Positions 33,291 to 42,356 of a DNA stretch of 43,275 bases are shown piece after piece; within the stretch, counting starts at the first letter, position 1; every line of letters starts with the position of its first letter. The position numbers and the translations under genes were made by a program. Origin of the DNA: Flavobacteriales bacterium (GTDB taxonomy: Bacteria; Bacteroidota; Bacteroidia; Flavobacteriales; UBA7430); assembly GCA_022425195.1 (NCBI GenBank), contig JAKMFX010000039.1:1-43275 (forward strand), given 5' to 3'. The notes beneath the pieces were generated by a model. That model had not been told where the DNA came from. It did no database searches and saw nothing but the letters and a program-made list of their open reading frames with translations.

Positions 33291-34106
33291 ATGAAAGATT
33301 TACAAAATATCATAGAAAAAGCTTGGGACGACAGAAGTTTACTCAAAGAAGAAGCTACAGAAAAAGCCATAAGAGAAGTTATTGAGCACATCGATAAAGG
33401 ACGTTTACGTACTGCGGAACCTACCGAAGACGGATGGCAAGTAAATGAATGGGTGAAAAAAGCGGTTGTTTTGTATTTCCCCATCCAAGACATGAAAACG
33501 ATTGAGGTAGGTCCTTTTGAATTCCATGACAAAATGGAGTTGAAAAAGAATTATGCCGAACTAGGTGTTCGTGTGGTCCCTCATGCTGTTGCTCGATACG
33601 GTGCGTATGTAGCTCCTGGAGTGATCATGATGCCATCCTACATTAATATAGGTGCCAATGTAGACTCAGGTACCATGGTAGACACCTGGGCTACTGTAGG
33701 TTCATGTGCGCAGATTGGTAAAAACGTTCACCTGAGTGGTGGTGTTGGTATTGGTGGTGTTTTAGAACCCCTTCAAGCTGCTCCAGTCATCATTGAAGAC
33801 GATGCATTTGTTGGATCTAGATGTATTGTTGTAGAAGGTGTTCGCGTAGAAAAAGAAGCTGTTCTTGGTGCCAATGTTGTACTTACAGGATCAACAAAAA
33901 TCATAGATGTTAGCGGTGATGAACCTGTAGAATATAGAGGGTACGTTCCTTCAAGATCCGTAGTGATTCCGGGGACATACACCAAAAGCTTTAAGGCGGG
34001 TGACTACCAAGTTCCTTGTGCCTTGATCATCGGAAAAAGAAAAGAAAGTACCGATAAAAAGACTTCGCTGAACGATACGTTGAGAGAATACAAAATCAGT
34101 GTTTGA
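33291..34106 (+). CDS. dapD: 2,3,4,5-tetrahydropyridine-2,6-dicarboxylate N-succinyltransferase
   Basis: DapD succinylates tetrahydrodipicolinate in the pathway to meso-diaminopimelate and lysine. The 271-residue protein has an N-terminal helical domain and a left-handed beta-helix of hexapeptide repeats (about 100-230), with GVIMMPSYINIGANVDSGTM and GGVGIGGVLEPLQAAP. ATG 33291 fits the family length. A much longer upstream reading overlaps the divergent RluA gene and the promoter and is rejected. Its TGA shares a base with the next gene's ATG (TGATG), so translation is coupled to a glycosyltransferase. Confidence 0.97.
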   Translation: MKDLQNIIEKAWDDRSLLKEEATEKAIREVIEHIDKGRLRTAEPTEDGWQVNEWVKKAVVLYFPIQDMKTIEVGPFEFHDKMELKKNYAELGVRVVPHAVARYGAYVAPGVIMMPSYINIGANVDSGTMVDTWATVGSCAQIGKNVHLSGGVGIGGVLEPLQAAPVIIEDDAFVGSRCIVVEGVRVEKEAVLGANVVLTGSTKIIDVSGDEPVEYRGYVPSRSVVIPGTYTKSFKAGDYQVPCALIIGKRKESTDKKTSLNDTLREYKISV

Positions 34107-35263
34107 TGAAAATTGGTCTTGATGCAAAACGTATCTTTCACAATCATTCTGGATTGGGTAATTACGGTAGGAGTACCCTACAAATTCTAGCTAAAGACCA
34201 GTCAGATAGCGACTTTCTGATATACACACCTAAATTAAAAAAACATGAAGAGGTGGCTTTTGTGGAAATGCACCACAATATTTTCACAAAAACCCCTTCT
34301 TCTCTGTTATATAAGTTTTTAAAGTTTCTTTGGCGCCCTTATTTTGTATTACAACAAGCGCAAAAGGACCAAATAGATCTTTATCACGGACTCAGTAATG
34401 AGTTGCCTTTTGGATCGAGATGGCGATCCATGAAAAAAATTGTCACAATTCACGACCTTATCTTTCTCAGGTTTCCAGAGCAATACAAGTTGCTAGATCG
34501 ATTGGTCTATGACTTCAAAAGCAAATACGCATGTAAACATGCTGACAAAATTATTGCCATAAGCGAGCAAACCAAAAAGGATATTATTGAATTTTATGGC
34601 GTAAATCCGAATAAAATAGAGGTGATCTACCAAACATGTCATCCTATTTTTAAGGAAAAAGCCAGTGAAGAATTTCTGGCACAAACACGAAGTAAATATC
34701 AATTGCCTGATGAATTCCTACTTTATGTAGGAAGTATTAATGAGCGTAAGAACTTGATGACCCTCTTAGAAAGCTTGTGTCAGTTGCCTGATGAAAAACT
34801 GGTTGTAGTGGGGCGTGGAAAAGCCTACAAGGAAAAGTGCATGGCGTTCATTCAAGAAAACAACTTATCAGATCGAGTCTTTCTTGTGGATGTTAGTGAA
34901 AATGTAGATTTGGCTGCCATTTACCAGCTTGCAGACATCATGATATATCCATCTCTTTTTGAAGGCTTTGGCATCCCTATCATCGAAGCCTTGTTCTCCA
35001 AAACACCTGTAATCACCTCACAGGGGAGCTGTTTTTCAGAAGCAGGTGGGACTCACACTATGTACATAAATCCCACCAAATCTTTAGAACTAAAAGAAGC
35101 GGTACTAAAAATCAAAAAAAATCCTAAATTACGGCTTGAAATGCTTGAGCAAGGTTATGCACATGCACAAAAGTTTTCTGATAACTATATCGCTAAAACC
35201 ATAGCGACACTGTACAAAAAAACACTCAATGATTCCAGTAACAGCCATCATACCCACTTATAA
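34106..35263 (+). CDS. Glycosyltransferase family 4 (GT-B fold)
   Basis: A 385-residue group 1 glycosyltransferase. The N-terminal GLDAKRIFHNHSGLGNYGRSTL is a nucleotide-sugar enzyme opening. The C-terminal half has YVGSINERKNL and the donor-binding EGFGIPIIEALFSKTPVIT with its E-x7-E pattern. It probably adds a sugar to lipopolysaccharide or another surface glycan; donor and acceptor are unknown. It overlaps dapD by one base and the following GT2 gene by 35 bases. Confidence 0.9.
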   Translation: MKIGLDAKRIFHNHSGLGNYGRSTLQILAKDQSDSDFLIYTPKLKKHEEVAFVEMHHNIFTKTPSSLLYKFLKFLWRPYFVLQQAQKDQIDLYHGLSNELPFGSRWRSMKKIVTIHDLIFLRFPEQYKLLDRLVYDFKSKYACKHADKIIAISEQTKKDIIEFYGVNPNKIEVIYQTCHPIFKEKASEEFLAQTRSKYQLPDEFLLYVGSINERKNLMTLLESLCQLPDEKLVVVGRGKAYKEKCMAFIQENNLSDRVFLVDVSENVDLAAIYQLADIMIYPSLFEGFGIPIIEALFSKTPVITSQGSCFSEAGGTHTMYINPTKSLELKEAVLKIKKNPKLRLEMLEQGYAHAQKFSDNYIAKTIATLYKKTLNDSSNSHHTHL

Positions 35264-35996
35264 CGAGGAGGACTGTATTTCACAAGCGCTGAAATCTGTT
35301 GAATTTGCCGATGAGATCATTGTCGTCGATTCGTTCAGTACCGACAAAACACTTGAGATTGCAAAATCTTTCGAGGCAAAAATAATTCAGAGAAATTATG
35401 AAAATTCAGCCTCCCAAAAAAACTGGGCCATACCTCAAGCTAAACATCCATGGATATTACTCTTAGATGCCGATGAGGTGGTTTCTGATCCTTTGAGACT
35501 AGAAATTCAAACGTTTCTAAAAAAAGAAAATCCTGTAAAAAGTGCATTCTGGATTTATAGAGACAATTTTTTTCTTGGAAAAAAAATAAACTATAGTGGT
35601 TGGCAAGGAGATAAAGTGATACGTTTATTCAAAAGAGATGAATGCAGGTACGAAGACAAAAAAGTTCATTCAGAAATCATCAGTAAAGGAGAAATTGGAT
35701 TTCTCAAAGAAAAAATTGTCCACAATACCTATAAAAGTTTTACTCATTACTTGACTAAAATAGATCGCTATGCCGACTGGCAGAGTAAAGACTACCACAA
35801 AAAGGTGAAAACCCTCTCCCCTTTCCATTTTGTTATAAAACCAGCATTTCGCTTCATCAAACACTACTGGTTACAAAGAGGTTTTTTAGATGGTTTTGTA
35901 GGTCTTATCATTGCTGCGCTTCAGAGTTACGGCGTACTTTTGAGATATATTTACCTCTTACGAATAAAACTGGAATCGAATGAAAATAGAACTTGA
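35229..35996 (+). CDS. Glycosyltransferase family 2 (WaaE/LPS core type)
   Basis: A 255-residue GT-A enzyme. It opens with VTAIIPTYNEEDCISQALKS, has IIVVDSFSTDKT and the metal-binding DADE in ILLLDADEVV. Amphipathic helices near the C-terminus (about 205-245) suggest membrane association. The SASQKNWAI segment and overall length resemble the WaaE-type LPS core transferases. Acceptor and sugar are not known. It overlaps the gene before it by 35 bases and the YwlC gene by 17 bases, an unusually compact arrangement. Confidence 0.9.
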   Translation: MIPVTAIIPTYNEEDCISQALKSVEFADEIIVVDSFSTDKTLEIAKSFEAKIIQRNYENSASQKNWAIPQAKHPWILLLDADEVVSDPLRLEIQTFLKKENPVKSAFWIYRDNFFLGKKINYSGWQGDKVIRLFKRDECRYEDKKVHSEIISKGEIGFLKEKIVHNTYKSFTHYLTKIDRYADWQSKDYHKKVKTLSPFHFVIKPAFRFIKHYWLQRGFLDGFVGLIIAALQSYGVLLRYIYLLRIKLESNENRT

Positions 35997-36543
35997 TAAA
36001 GCCCTGGAAGTTCTAAAGGCAGGAGGCATCATCTTATATCCTACCGATACCATATGGGGAATTGGATGTGATGCTTCGAACGAAGAAGCCGTAAAAAGGA
36101 TTTATGAAATAAAAAAACGCAGCGATCAAAAAAGCTTAATCGCTTTGGTAGAGAGTGATATCCGATTGGAGCGTACTGTTGAAGAAGTACCCGTCATGGC
36201 ATGGGATTTAATTGACTACAGTGAAAAACCCGTTACCATCATTTACGATGCTCCCAAAGGAATCGCACCCAGCGCAGTTAACATTGATAACACTTTGGGA
36301 ATTCGAATTGTGAAAGATCTCTTTTGTAAAAAACTCATTCAAGGGCTCAATCGACCTATCATCTCTACCTCTGCAAACATTTCTGGAGAAAAACAAGCAA
36401 GTTGTTTTGCAGAGATCTCTGAAAAAATTAAAAACTCTGTAGATCATATTGTAAATTTGCGCCAGGATGAACGCGCTGAGAATCAAAGTTCAATGATCAT
36501 TAAATTGGATCGAAGCGGTTTAATTAAAATCATTCGGAAATAA
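35980..36543 (+). CDS. L-threonylcarbamoyladenylate synthase (Sua5/YciO/YrdC/YwlC family)
   Basis: This family makes threonylcarbamoyl-AMP for the t6A37 modification of ANN-reading tRNAs. The 187-residue product has [15 protein letters not shown] with the threonine-binding region, [21 protein letters not shown] and the conserved STSANISG. The length matches the short YrdC form without a Sua5 domain. It overlaps the GT2 gene by 17 bases and ends one base before the CCA-adding enzyme, so it begins the tRNA-maturation part of the operon. Confidence 0.93.
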   Translation: MKIELDKALEVLKAGGIILYPTDTIWGIGCDASNEEAVKRIYEIKKRSDQKSLIALVESDIRLERTVEEVPVMAWDLIDYSEKPVTIIYDAPKGIAPSAVNIDNTLGIRIVKDLFCKKLIQGLNRPIISTSANISGEKQASCFAEISEKIKNSVDHIVNLRQDERAENQSSMIIKLDRSGLIKIIRK

Positions 36544-36544
36544 A

Positions 36545-37960
36545 TTGAAACAATACCTTCAACATAAAGTCTTTGCGTGCATTTCCGAATGTGCTGATGA
36601 ATTGGGATTAGAAACCTACGTTATAGGGGGCTTTGTTCGCGATAACATCCTTCAGCGAAAAGAACCTAAAGACATAGACATCGTTTGTGTCGGGAGTGGT
36701 ATTGACTTGGCCAAAAAAGTAGCGCATAAGCTTCACGGTAAGCCAAGCGTACAGGTATTCAAAAATTTTGGCACCGCCATGGTTCGTCACGAAGACATCG
36801 AACTTGAATTTGTCGGAGCTCGGAAAGAATCTTATCGCAAAGAATCTAGAAAGCCTACGGTCGAAAATGGGACTTTGGAAGACGATCAAAACCGTAGAGA
36901 CTTCACGATAAACACCTTAGCAATTTGCCTAAATAAAGATCGTTATGGCGAATTAATAGATCCATTTGGAGGCCTAAAAGATTTGGAGAATGGAATTATC
37001 AAAACCCCTTTAGAACCCAACATCACCTACTCCGATGACCCGCTGAGAATGATGCGTGCCATTCGGTTTGCCACACAATTGGATTTCACCATAGAAAAAT
37101 CATCTATGGATGCCTTGAAGCAAAATGCAAAAAGGCTGTCCATCATTTCTCAGGAAAGAATCGTTGATGAATTAAACAAAATCATAGGGTCCAAAACGCC
37201 AGCAAAAGGGTTTAAACTCCTCTTTAATACGGAACTCTTACACGAGTTTTTTCCCGAGTTTGTGGCTTTACATGGCGTAGACGTCATTAATGGGAAAAAA
37301 CACAAAGACAATTTCTACCACACCCTAGAGGTACTGGAAAACCTCTCTGTTCATAGTAACGATTTGTGGTTGCGCTGGGCAGCTTTGCTACACGACATTG
37401 CTAAACCAGACACGAAAAGATTCGAAAAAGGACACGGATGGACGTTCCACGGTCACGAATTTATTGGAGCTAAAATGGTTCCTAAAATATTCAAACGACT
37501 AAAGTTGCCTTTGAACGATAAAATGAAATTCGTTCAAAAATTGGTATTACTCCATTTGCGCCCTATTGTCTTATCTAAAGATATCGTTAGTGACTCTGCC
37601 ATAAGAAGATTGTTATTTGATGCAGGAGAAGACCTTGAATCTCTGATGCTTCTTTGTGAAGCTGATATCACCTCAAAAAATGAACAAAAGGTCAAACGCT
37701 ATTTAAACAACTTTAAAGTTGTTAGACAAAAATTAAAAGACATTGAAGAGCGCGATCAAATTCGGAATTGGCAACCTCCAATCACCGGAGAACTCATTAT
37801 GAAAACCTTCAATTTGAAACCCAGTAAAATCGTAGGTGATTTAAAAAATCAAATTCGGGAAGCGATTCTGGATGGATTGATTCCGAATGAATATGATAAA
37901 GCCTACACATTCATGCTTGAAAAGGCAAAAGAACTTGGCCTGCATAAAGCAGTAAAATGA
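36545..37960 (+). CDS. CCA tRNA nucleotidyltransferase with HD domain
   Basis: The enzyme adds or repairs the CCA tail of tRNA. The 471-residue product has the polymerase motif [20 protein letters not shown] with the metal Asp pair, [14 protein letters not shown], and [15 protein letters not shown]. An HD domain in the C-terminal half shows [10 protein letters not shown] and [14 protein letters not shown], as in many Bacteroidetes versions. There is no ATG between the in-frame stop at 36521 and the conserved core, so TTG 36545 is the likely start. The three tRNA genes in the window lack encoded CCA and therefore need this activity. Confidence 0.94.
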   Translation: MKQYLQHKVFACISECADELGLETYVIGGFVRDNILQRKEPKDIDIVCVGSGIDLAKKVAHKLHGKPSVQVFKNFGTAMVRHEDIELEFVGARKESYRKESRKPTVENGTLEDDQNRRDFTINTLAICLNKDRYGELIDPFGGLKDLENGIIKTPLEPNITYSDDPLRMMRAIRFATQLDFTIEKSSMDALKQNAKRLSIISQERIVDELNKIIGSKTPAKGFKLLFNTELLHEFFPEFVALHGVDVINGKKHKDNFYHTLEVLENLSVHSNDLWLRWAALLHDIAKPDTKRFEKGHGWTFHGHEFIGAKMVPKIFKRLKLPLNDKMKFVQKLVLLHLRPIVLSKDIVSDSAIRRLLFDAGEDLESLMLLCEADITSKNEQKVKRYLNNFKVVRQKLKDIEERDQIRNWQPPITGELIMKTFNLKPSKIVGDLKNQIREAILDGLIPNEYDKAYTFMLEKAKELGLHKAVK

Positions 37961-37986
37961 TTCGTACATTTATAAAAAAATAACCT

Positions 37987-38496
37987 ATGACCCTTTACGG
38001 TTTTCGCATCATACTTGATTTTAAGCAAGCAGATATTTTTAGAGACATTGAACTATCGAGTGAGGATACTTTTGAAGACTTCCACAACAGCATCGTACAA
38101 GCTTTTGCCCTTGATGCAGGAGAAATGGCATCCTTTTATAAAAGTGATGAACACTGGAATCAAGGGGATGAAATCAGTCTATTTGCCGTAGATGAAAAAG
38201 CTTTTGTGATGTCTGAGTGGTCTTTAAATCAGATGTGTACTGAAGTAGGTGATAAACTTTTATACGTATTTGATTTCCTCAACATGTGGACTTTTTATGT
38301 AGAATTGATGGAAATCAACGAACCTAAATCGGGTGAATCCTACCCGAGACTTATCTATTCGGAAGGTCTTATGCCCGGAGAACGAGAAGACATTCAGTTC
38401 GAAAGTGAAGAAGACTTAAGTGGTGATTCCGGAGAAGGAGGGCTCTTTGATGATGATATTTTTGAAGGCTTTGATGACTTTGATCATTATGAATAA
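37987..38496 (+). CDS. pRiA4b ORF-3 / IS1096 TnpR-like family acidic protein
   Basis: The 169-residue protein resembles the plasmid pRiA4b ORF-3-like family (also called IS1096 passenger TnpR-like), known only as a fold of unknown function. The core covers residues 1-135 (LYGFRIILDFKQADIFRDIEL; SLFAVDEKAFVMSEWSL; YVFDFLNMWTFYVELMEI). The tail from about 139 is strongly acidic (many Glu/Asp, ending FDDFDHYE). No transposase lies near, so the transposon-derived name is misleading. It sits 26 bases after the CCA-adding enzyme and 82 bases before miaA, which hints at a tRNA-related role. That is inference. Confidence 0.75.
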   Translation: MTLYGFRIILDFKQADIFRDIELSSEDTFEDFHNSIVQAFALDAGEMASFYKSDEHWNQGDEISLFAVDEKAFVMSEWSLNQMCTEVGDKLLYVFDFLNMWTFYVELMEINEPKSGESYPRLIYSEGLMPGEREDIQFESEEDLSGDSGEGGLFDDDIFEGFDDFDHYE

Positions 38497-38578
38497 GCGA
38501 TTTTTAACAGATCACTCCTAACCTAGTCATCCTAAAAAATGATCCTCACGATGCGAAAACAGATCTAATTGTTGTCGG

Positions 38579-39484
38579 ATGAAAAAACACCTCATCGTAA
38601 TCGCAGGTCCTACGGGAATAGGCAAAACAGATTTATCTATTCGTTTGGCAAAACAATACCAAGCGGAGATCATTTCCTGTGATTCAAGACAATTTTACCG
38701 AGAAATGAATATCGGTACTGCAGTACCCAACAAAACAGACCTGGCAGAGGTAAAACACCACTTCATTCAAAATCTAAGCATTGAAAATCCTTACACCGTA
38801 GGAGATTTTGAAAAAGACGCCCTAACAAAAATTGATGAGCTACATCAGAAAAACGATGTCGTCATTATGGTTGGAGGATCCGGATTATACATTGATGCCG
38901 TATGTAAAGGCTTAGATGATTTCCCTAAGATACCCACAGATATAAGAGCCAGGTTGAATCAGAGGCTGGTTCATGAGGGTATTGAGTCCTTAGAACAAGA
39001 ACTTAACAAACTTGATCCCGATTACCACAAAATCGTCGACAAATCTAACCCGCATCGAATCATTCGAGCCTTAGAAGTTTGTTTGGTCTCGGGTAAAGCC
39101 TTTTCCTCCTTTCGAAAAAAACAGGAAAAGACAAGAACATTCAATACCATTAAAATTATTCTCAACCGCGATCGGGAAACGCTTTATGAAAGAATCAACC
39201 TGAGAGTCAATCAAATGATGAAAGAAGGACTGTTGGAAGAAGTAAATAACTTACTCCCTTACAGAGAGTTCAATGCGCTGCAAACGGTGGGTTACAAAGA
39301 ACTTTTTGCCTACTTTGACGGAGAATGTAATCTAGAAACGGCCATTGAAGAGATAAAAAAGAACACCCGTAGATATGCCAAGAGGCAAATGACTTGGTTT
39401 CGAAGAGACCCTGAAACCCTCTTTTTCAACCCCGATGAAGACAAAAACATCAATGCCTACTTAGAACAAGAGCTTAAAGACTAA
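38579..39484 (+). CDS. miaA: tRNA dimethylallyltransferase
   Basis: MiaA attaches a dimethylallyl group to A37 of tRNAs reading UNN codons. The 301-residue product has the P-loop GPTGIGKTDLSIRLAK (9-24), ISCDSRQFYREMNIGTAVP and VGGSGLYIDAVCKGL. Late motifs LQTVGYKELFAY and NTRRYAKRQMTWFRRD bind the tRNA. The length is typical. Its 3' end overlaps the convergent rnz gene by 11 bases with no terminator between them. Confidence 0.97.
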   Translation: MKKHLIVIAGPTGIGKTDLSIRLAKQYQAEIISCDSRQFYREMNIGTAVPNKTDLAEVKHHFIQNLSIENPYTVGDFEKDALTKIDELHQKNDVVIMVGGSGLYIDAVCKGLDDFPKIPTDIRARLNQRLVHEGIESLEQELNKLDPDYHKIVDKSNPHRIIRALEVCLVSGKAFSSFRKKQEKTRTFNTIKIILNRDRETLYERINLRVNQMMKEGLLEEVNNLLPYREFNALQTVGYKELFAYFDGECNLETAIEEIKKNTRRYAKRQMTWFRRDPETLFFNPDEDKNINAYLEQELKD

Positions 39485-40385
39485 TCTTTAAGCCATCCTC
39501 TGCCAATAAGGTATTATCAAACTCTTCTTTGGCTTCATTGAGCAATACATTCAGATCTGTATAACGTGCCGAATAATGACCTATGATAAGCTGCTTAACA
39601 CCGGCTTGCTTGGCTATTAAAGCAGCGTGTTTGGCTGTGGAATGTTTGGTTTTGATTGCTAACTTTTCCAAATCATTACCAAAAGTTGCCTCATGGTAAA
39701 GTAGATCAACATTTTGAATGGCATCACAGATCTGAGGGTAATAGGAGGTATCCGAACAATAGGCATAAGAACGAGAGGCATCGGGTGCAAAAGTTAACTT
39801 TTCATTTGCAATTACCTGTCCATCGTCAGCAACAAAATCATTTCCTTCTTTGATAGAGTTGAGTTCATATACAGGAACACCATAAGCATCGGTGGCTTTG
39901 CGGTTGATTTTTCGGAGTTTGGATTTTTCTTTGATCACAAAACCACAGGTATCTACACTGTGTCGCATCGGAAAAGAATGCACTTCTAAACTTTTATCTT
40001 CAAACAAAAGCGCTGACTTCTTAAAATTCAGCGGATGGAAATGTAAATCGTAATTCAAATAGGTGTTTGAAGCTTTTAAAAGACTGTATATCAGCCCCTT
40101 TAATTCAGCAGGCCCGTACAAATGAATCTCATTCTCACGGCCCAACAAATGAAAAGTCGAAAGTAAACCCGGAAGGCCAAAATAATGATCGCCGTGAAGA
40201 TGAGAAATGAAAATATGGTTGATGTTCTGCATGCGAATTTTTTGGTTGCGAAGTTGAACCTGTGTTCCTTCTCCACAGTCGATCAAAAACTGTCGATTCT
40301 GAACTTTCACCACCTGTGCAGACTGATTTCTCATGGAGGTGAGCAATGCGGAACCGCAACCCAAAATATGTACCTCAAAACTCAT
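39474..40385 (-). CDS. rnz: Ribonuclease Z
   Basis: RNase Z cuts the 3' trailer from tRNA precursors that lack encoded CCA. The 303-residue short-form enzyme has the zinc motif HIFISHLHGDHYFGLPGLL, HSFPMRHSVDTCGFV, SYAYCSDTSYYP and the C-terminal LIIGHYSARYTD. ATG 40385 (MSFEVHILG) is chosen; a 21-codon extension crosses a TACCTTTG promoter box. It converges on miaA with an 11-base overlap. Confidence 0.95.
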   Translation of the reverse strand: MSFEVHILGCGSALLTSMRNQSAQVVKVQNRQFLIDCGEGTQVQLRNQKIRMQNINHIFISHLHGDHYFGLPGLLSTFHLLGRENEIHLYGPAELKGLIYSLLKASNTYLNYDLHFHPLNFKKSALLFEDKSLEVHSFPMRHSVDTCGFVIKEKSKLRKINRKATDAYGVPVYELNSIKEGNDFVADDGQVIANEKLTFAPDASRSYAYCSDTSYYPQICDAIQNVDLLYHEATFGNDLEKLAIKTKHSTAKHAALIAKQAGVKQLIIGHYSARYTDLNVLLNEAKEEFDNTLLAEDGLKISL

Positions 40386-40412
40386 ATACTGATCCTTCAA
40401 AAAAATAAAAAA

Positions 40413-40420
40413 CAAAGGTA
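40413..40420 (-). promoter_or_regulatory. -7 box of rnz
   Basis: The minus strand reads TACCTTTG, an exact TAnnTTTG, 27 bases upstream of ATG 40385. It supports that start over the longer reading. A TTG is present upstream but at 13-base spacing. Confidence 0.5.
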
Positions 40421-40459
40421 AACAATCACATGACAACCTACCGGCCAATCATCCGTAAT

Positions 40460-42277
40460 TTAAGGATAAGTAAAACTTACTGTTGATCGCATCTTCACCT
40501 GATAGCCTTCCCCCGGTGTTAATTTCCCCAAACCGTCGTAGTTGAATTCCGGTAAATACACTGATCCATCTGAAGACTTCACAAGGTGTACCTGGTCCCG
40601 GATCAAATCAAAAGCCGGAAGAACATCCGATACAGAATCACATAAATAAGCCATCATATTCCACCCCTCGGTCAGAAGCATTTCGAAATTTTTATGGGGT
40701 ATTTTCATTCCCCTAATGGATAAGGTATCCGAAGACTTCAATTTCAATTGATAGGCTTGTCCATCGACAAGATCTCCTATTCCGTTGTAGCTATATTCAG
40801 GTAAGTAAGCCGAACCGATACCATTTTTCACCATAATCAACTCTTCAGAAATCGGAGCTAAAACCAAGTCTAATTGGGGTTCCGTGGGCTGAATGTATGT
40901 AGAGAAAATACGCCAACCCTGGGGTAAAATAATCATTTGAGAGTCTAAGGACATGTTGAACTCGCATGAGCCGTCATCCAAAGTTGCATGTACATCAAAA
41001 TTGAGCGCTACAGGATTTGTACAACCCATGGCATCTTGGGCAGCCCAAATAAGCATCTCCAAAGCACCTTGATAATTCTCTTCACAGGCTAGTTTAATTT
41101 TCGATTCTGGGAGTTCAAAACCACCCTCTCCCCAGGTTTGGGGTCTTAACTCATATGTGTATCCAAATGCTCCCAATGAGTCGTAGGACCAATCGGGCAT
41201 CGTCCCACTGGCCAAATAAAGAGCACCATTGGCATCACCAGTACCAAAAGTATAAGAATACTCATTCGCATCGGTTAATGCATCGTTCATAGCGGTCCCC
41301 AAGCTTACTACCTCTTCATGGTCTGGTGTTATTTGGTGGGTATAGCCCCATGGGCCTAGCACTAAAGCAGAATAGGAATGTATGTCCAAATGGCCTTTTA
41401 AATTGGGTATGGATTCCATATAATTTTTTACATTTTGTGCTTCTACAGCAGAAAAAGCTTCTTCTCCTACGTACACATCGGAGCAGGACGAGGTGCTGGT
41501 GCTCTCTCCCCCATTCCAATCGGCATCCCAATTCCTGTTCAAATCAGTACCTACACAGGATGATGAGGGATTTAATTGTCGGTTTTTTCTCCAATATCGA
41601 TCAGTCGTATGCGAGTATACATAACCATCGGGATTGACTATGGGGACGATATAAACATCTACATGATCCAATAAATTTTGGATGAAGACATCTGTATTGT
41701 AATTGTAAATTAAATGATCTGCCAAGAACGTACTTGCCATTACCGTAATCCATTCTCTGGCATGCTGACATCCGTTAATAAAAATAGCGGGTTTATCTGT
41801 CCCTCCTGTATTCAACCTAAGCCCTGTTATGGGTCTATTTTCAAAGGACAAACCCAAGTCTATTAAATCAGCAATGGAACTCTCACGGGCAATTTCAGAC
41901 AGTTTATCCTGAACCTCCTCATAAGTTCTATAGGTGAGATACCATGATTCACCATCACGGCGTTTACCCATTTTTAACATGTGTTGATATTCTCGTTCGA
42001 TCTTGCTTTTCAAGTCCTTTTCCAGCAGTGTATAGGGAATCTGATGGTGATTCAACCAATGTAAGACCTCATCCTTCACGATGAGTTCGGGAGAATCAGA
42101 ATGCGCTCTACACGACAAGTAAGTCACTTGATATGCATTGAGCACAGTCTCTATTTCTGGAGTAAGTGACCCAAGTTTTATCACGCGAGCATTTTCGTAT
42201 GGGCGGCTATTATTCTGAGCATGGCTCTGTATAAAAAAGAACAAAAGAATAACTGCGCAGATCTTTTTAATTACCAT
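40460..42277 (-). CDS. Secreted M14 family zinc carboxypeptidase with duplicated C-terminal module
   Basis: The 605-residue protein starts with a signal peptide (1-21, FFFIQSHAQ). The M14 domain (about 115-415) has zinc ligands His172 and Glu175 in CQHAREW, His300 in LDIHSYSALVLGP, and the catalytic Glu376 in YTYELRP. A GCTNPVALNFD...DDGSC motif (418-438) follows, common in Flavobacteriales exported proteins. Two ~65-residue repeats (about 451-513 and 535-596) share GW, the YLPE-x-Y/N pattern and a GxxYQxKxxS ending. It should hydrolyse C-terminal residues from peptides outside the cell. ATG 42277 is chosen over a TTG two codons upstream. No typical T9SS tail is evident. Confidence 0.9.
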   Translation of the reverse strand: MVIKKICAVILLFFFIQSHAQNNSRPYENARVIKLGSLTPEIETVLNAYQVTYLSCRAHSDSPELIVKDEVLHWLNHHQIPYTLLEKDLKSKIEREYQHMLKMGKRRDGESWYLTYRTYEEVQDKLSEIARESSIADLIDLGLSFENRPITGLRLNTGGTDKPAIFINGCQHAREWITVMASTFLADHLIYNYNTDVFIQNLLDHVDVYIVPIVNPDGYVYSHTTDRYWRKNRQLNPSSSCVGTDLNRNWDADWNGGESTSTSSCSDVYVGEEAFSAVEAQNVKNYMESIPNLKGHLDIHSYSALVLGPWGYTHQITPDHEEVVSLGTAMNDALTDANEYSYTFGTGDANGALYLASGTMPDWSYDSLGAFGYTYELRPQTWGEGGFELPESKIKLACEENYQGALEMLIWAAQDAMGCTNPVALNFDVHATLDDGSCEFNMSLDSQMIILPQGWRIFSTYIQPTEPQLDLVLAPISEELIMVKNGIGSAYLPEYSYNGIGDLVDGQAYQLKLKSSDTLSIRGMKIPHKNFEMLLTEGWNMMAYLCDSVSDVLPAFDLIRDQVHLVKSSDGSVYLPEFNYDGLGKLTPGEGYQVKMRSTVSFTYP

Positions 42278-42302
42278 GATCAAAATTTACGGGAAATTAC
42301 GC

Positions 42303-42333
42303 CAAAAAAAAAGCTACCTCAAGTAGCTTTTTA
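42303..42333 (-). terminator. Terminator between the T9SS type A gene and the peptidase gene
   Basis: The stem AAAAAGCTAC (42308-42317) / GTAGCTTTTT (42323-42332) has a CTCAA loop. On the minus strand it is followed by a long T run, so it ends transcription of the gene at 42357-43181. Confidence 0.82.
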
Positions 42334-42356
42334 ATTTTTTGAATGCAGTATAAATC

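Noticed and set aside
37987-38496. Mobile element suggested by the IS1096 TnpR-like family name
   Set aside because: No transposase, inverted repeats or target duplication nearby; the name is historical.
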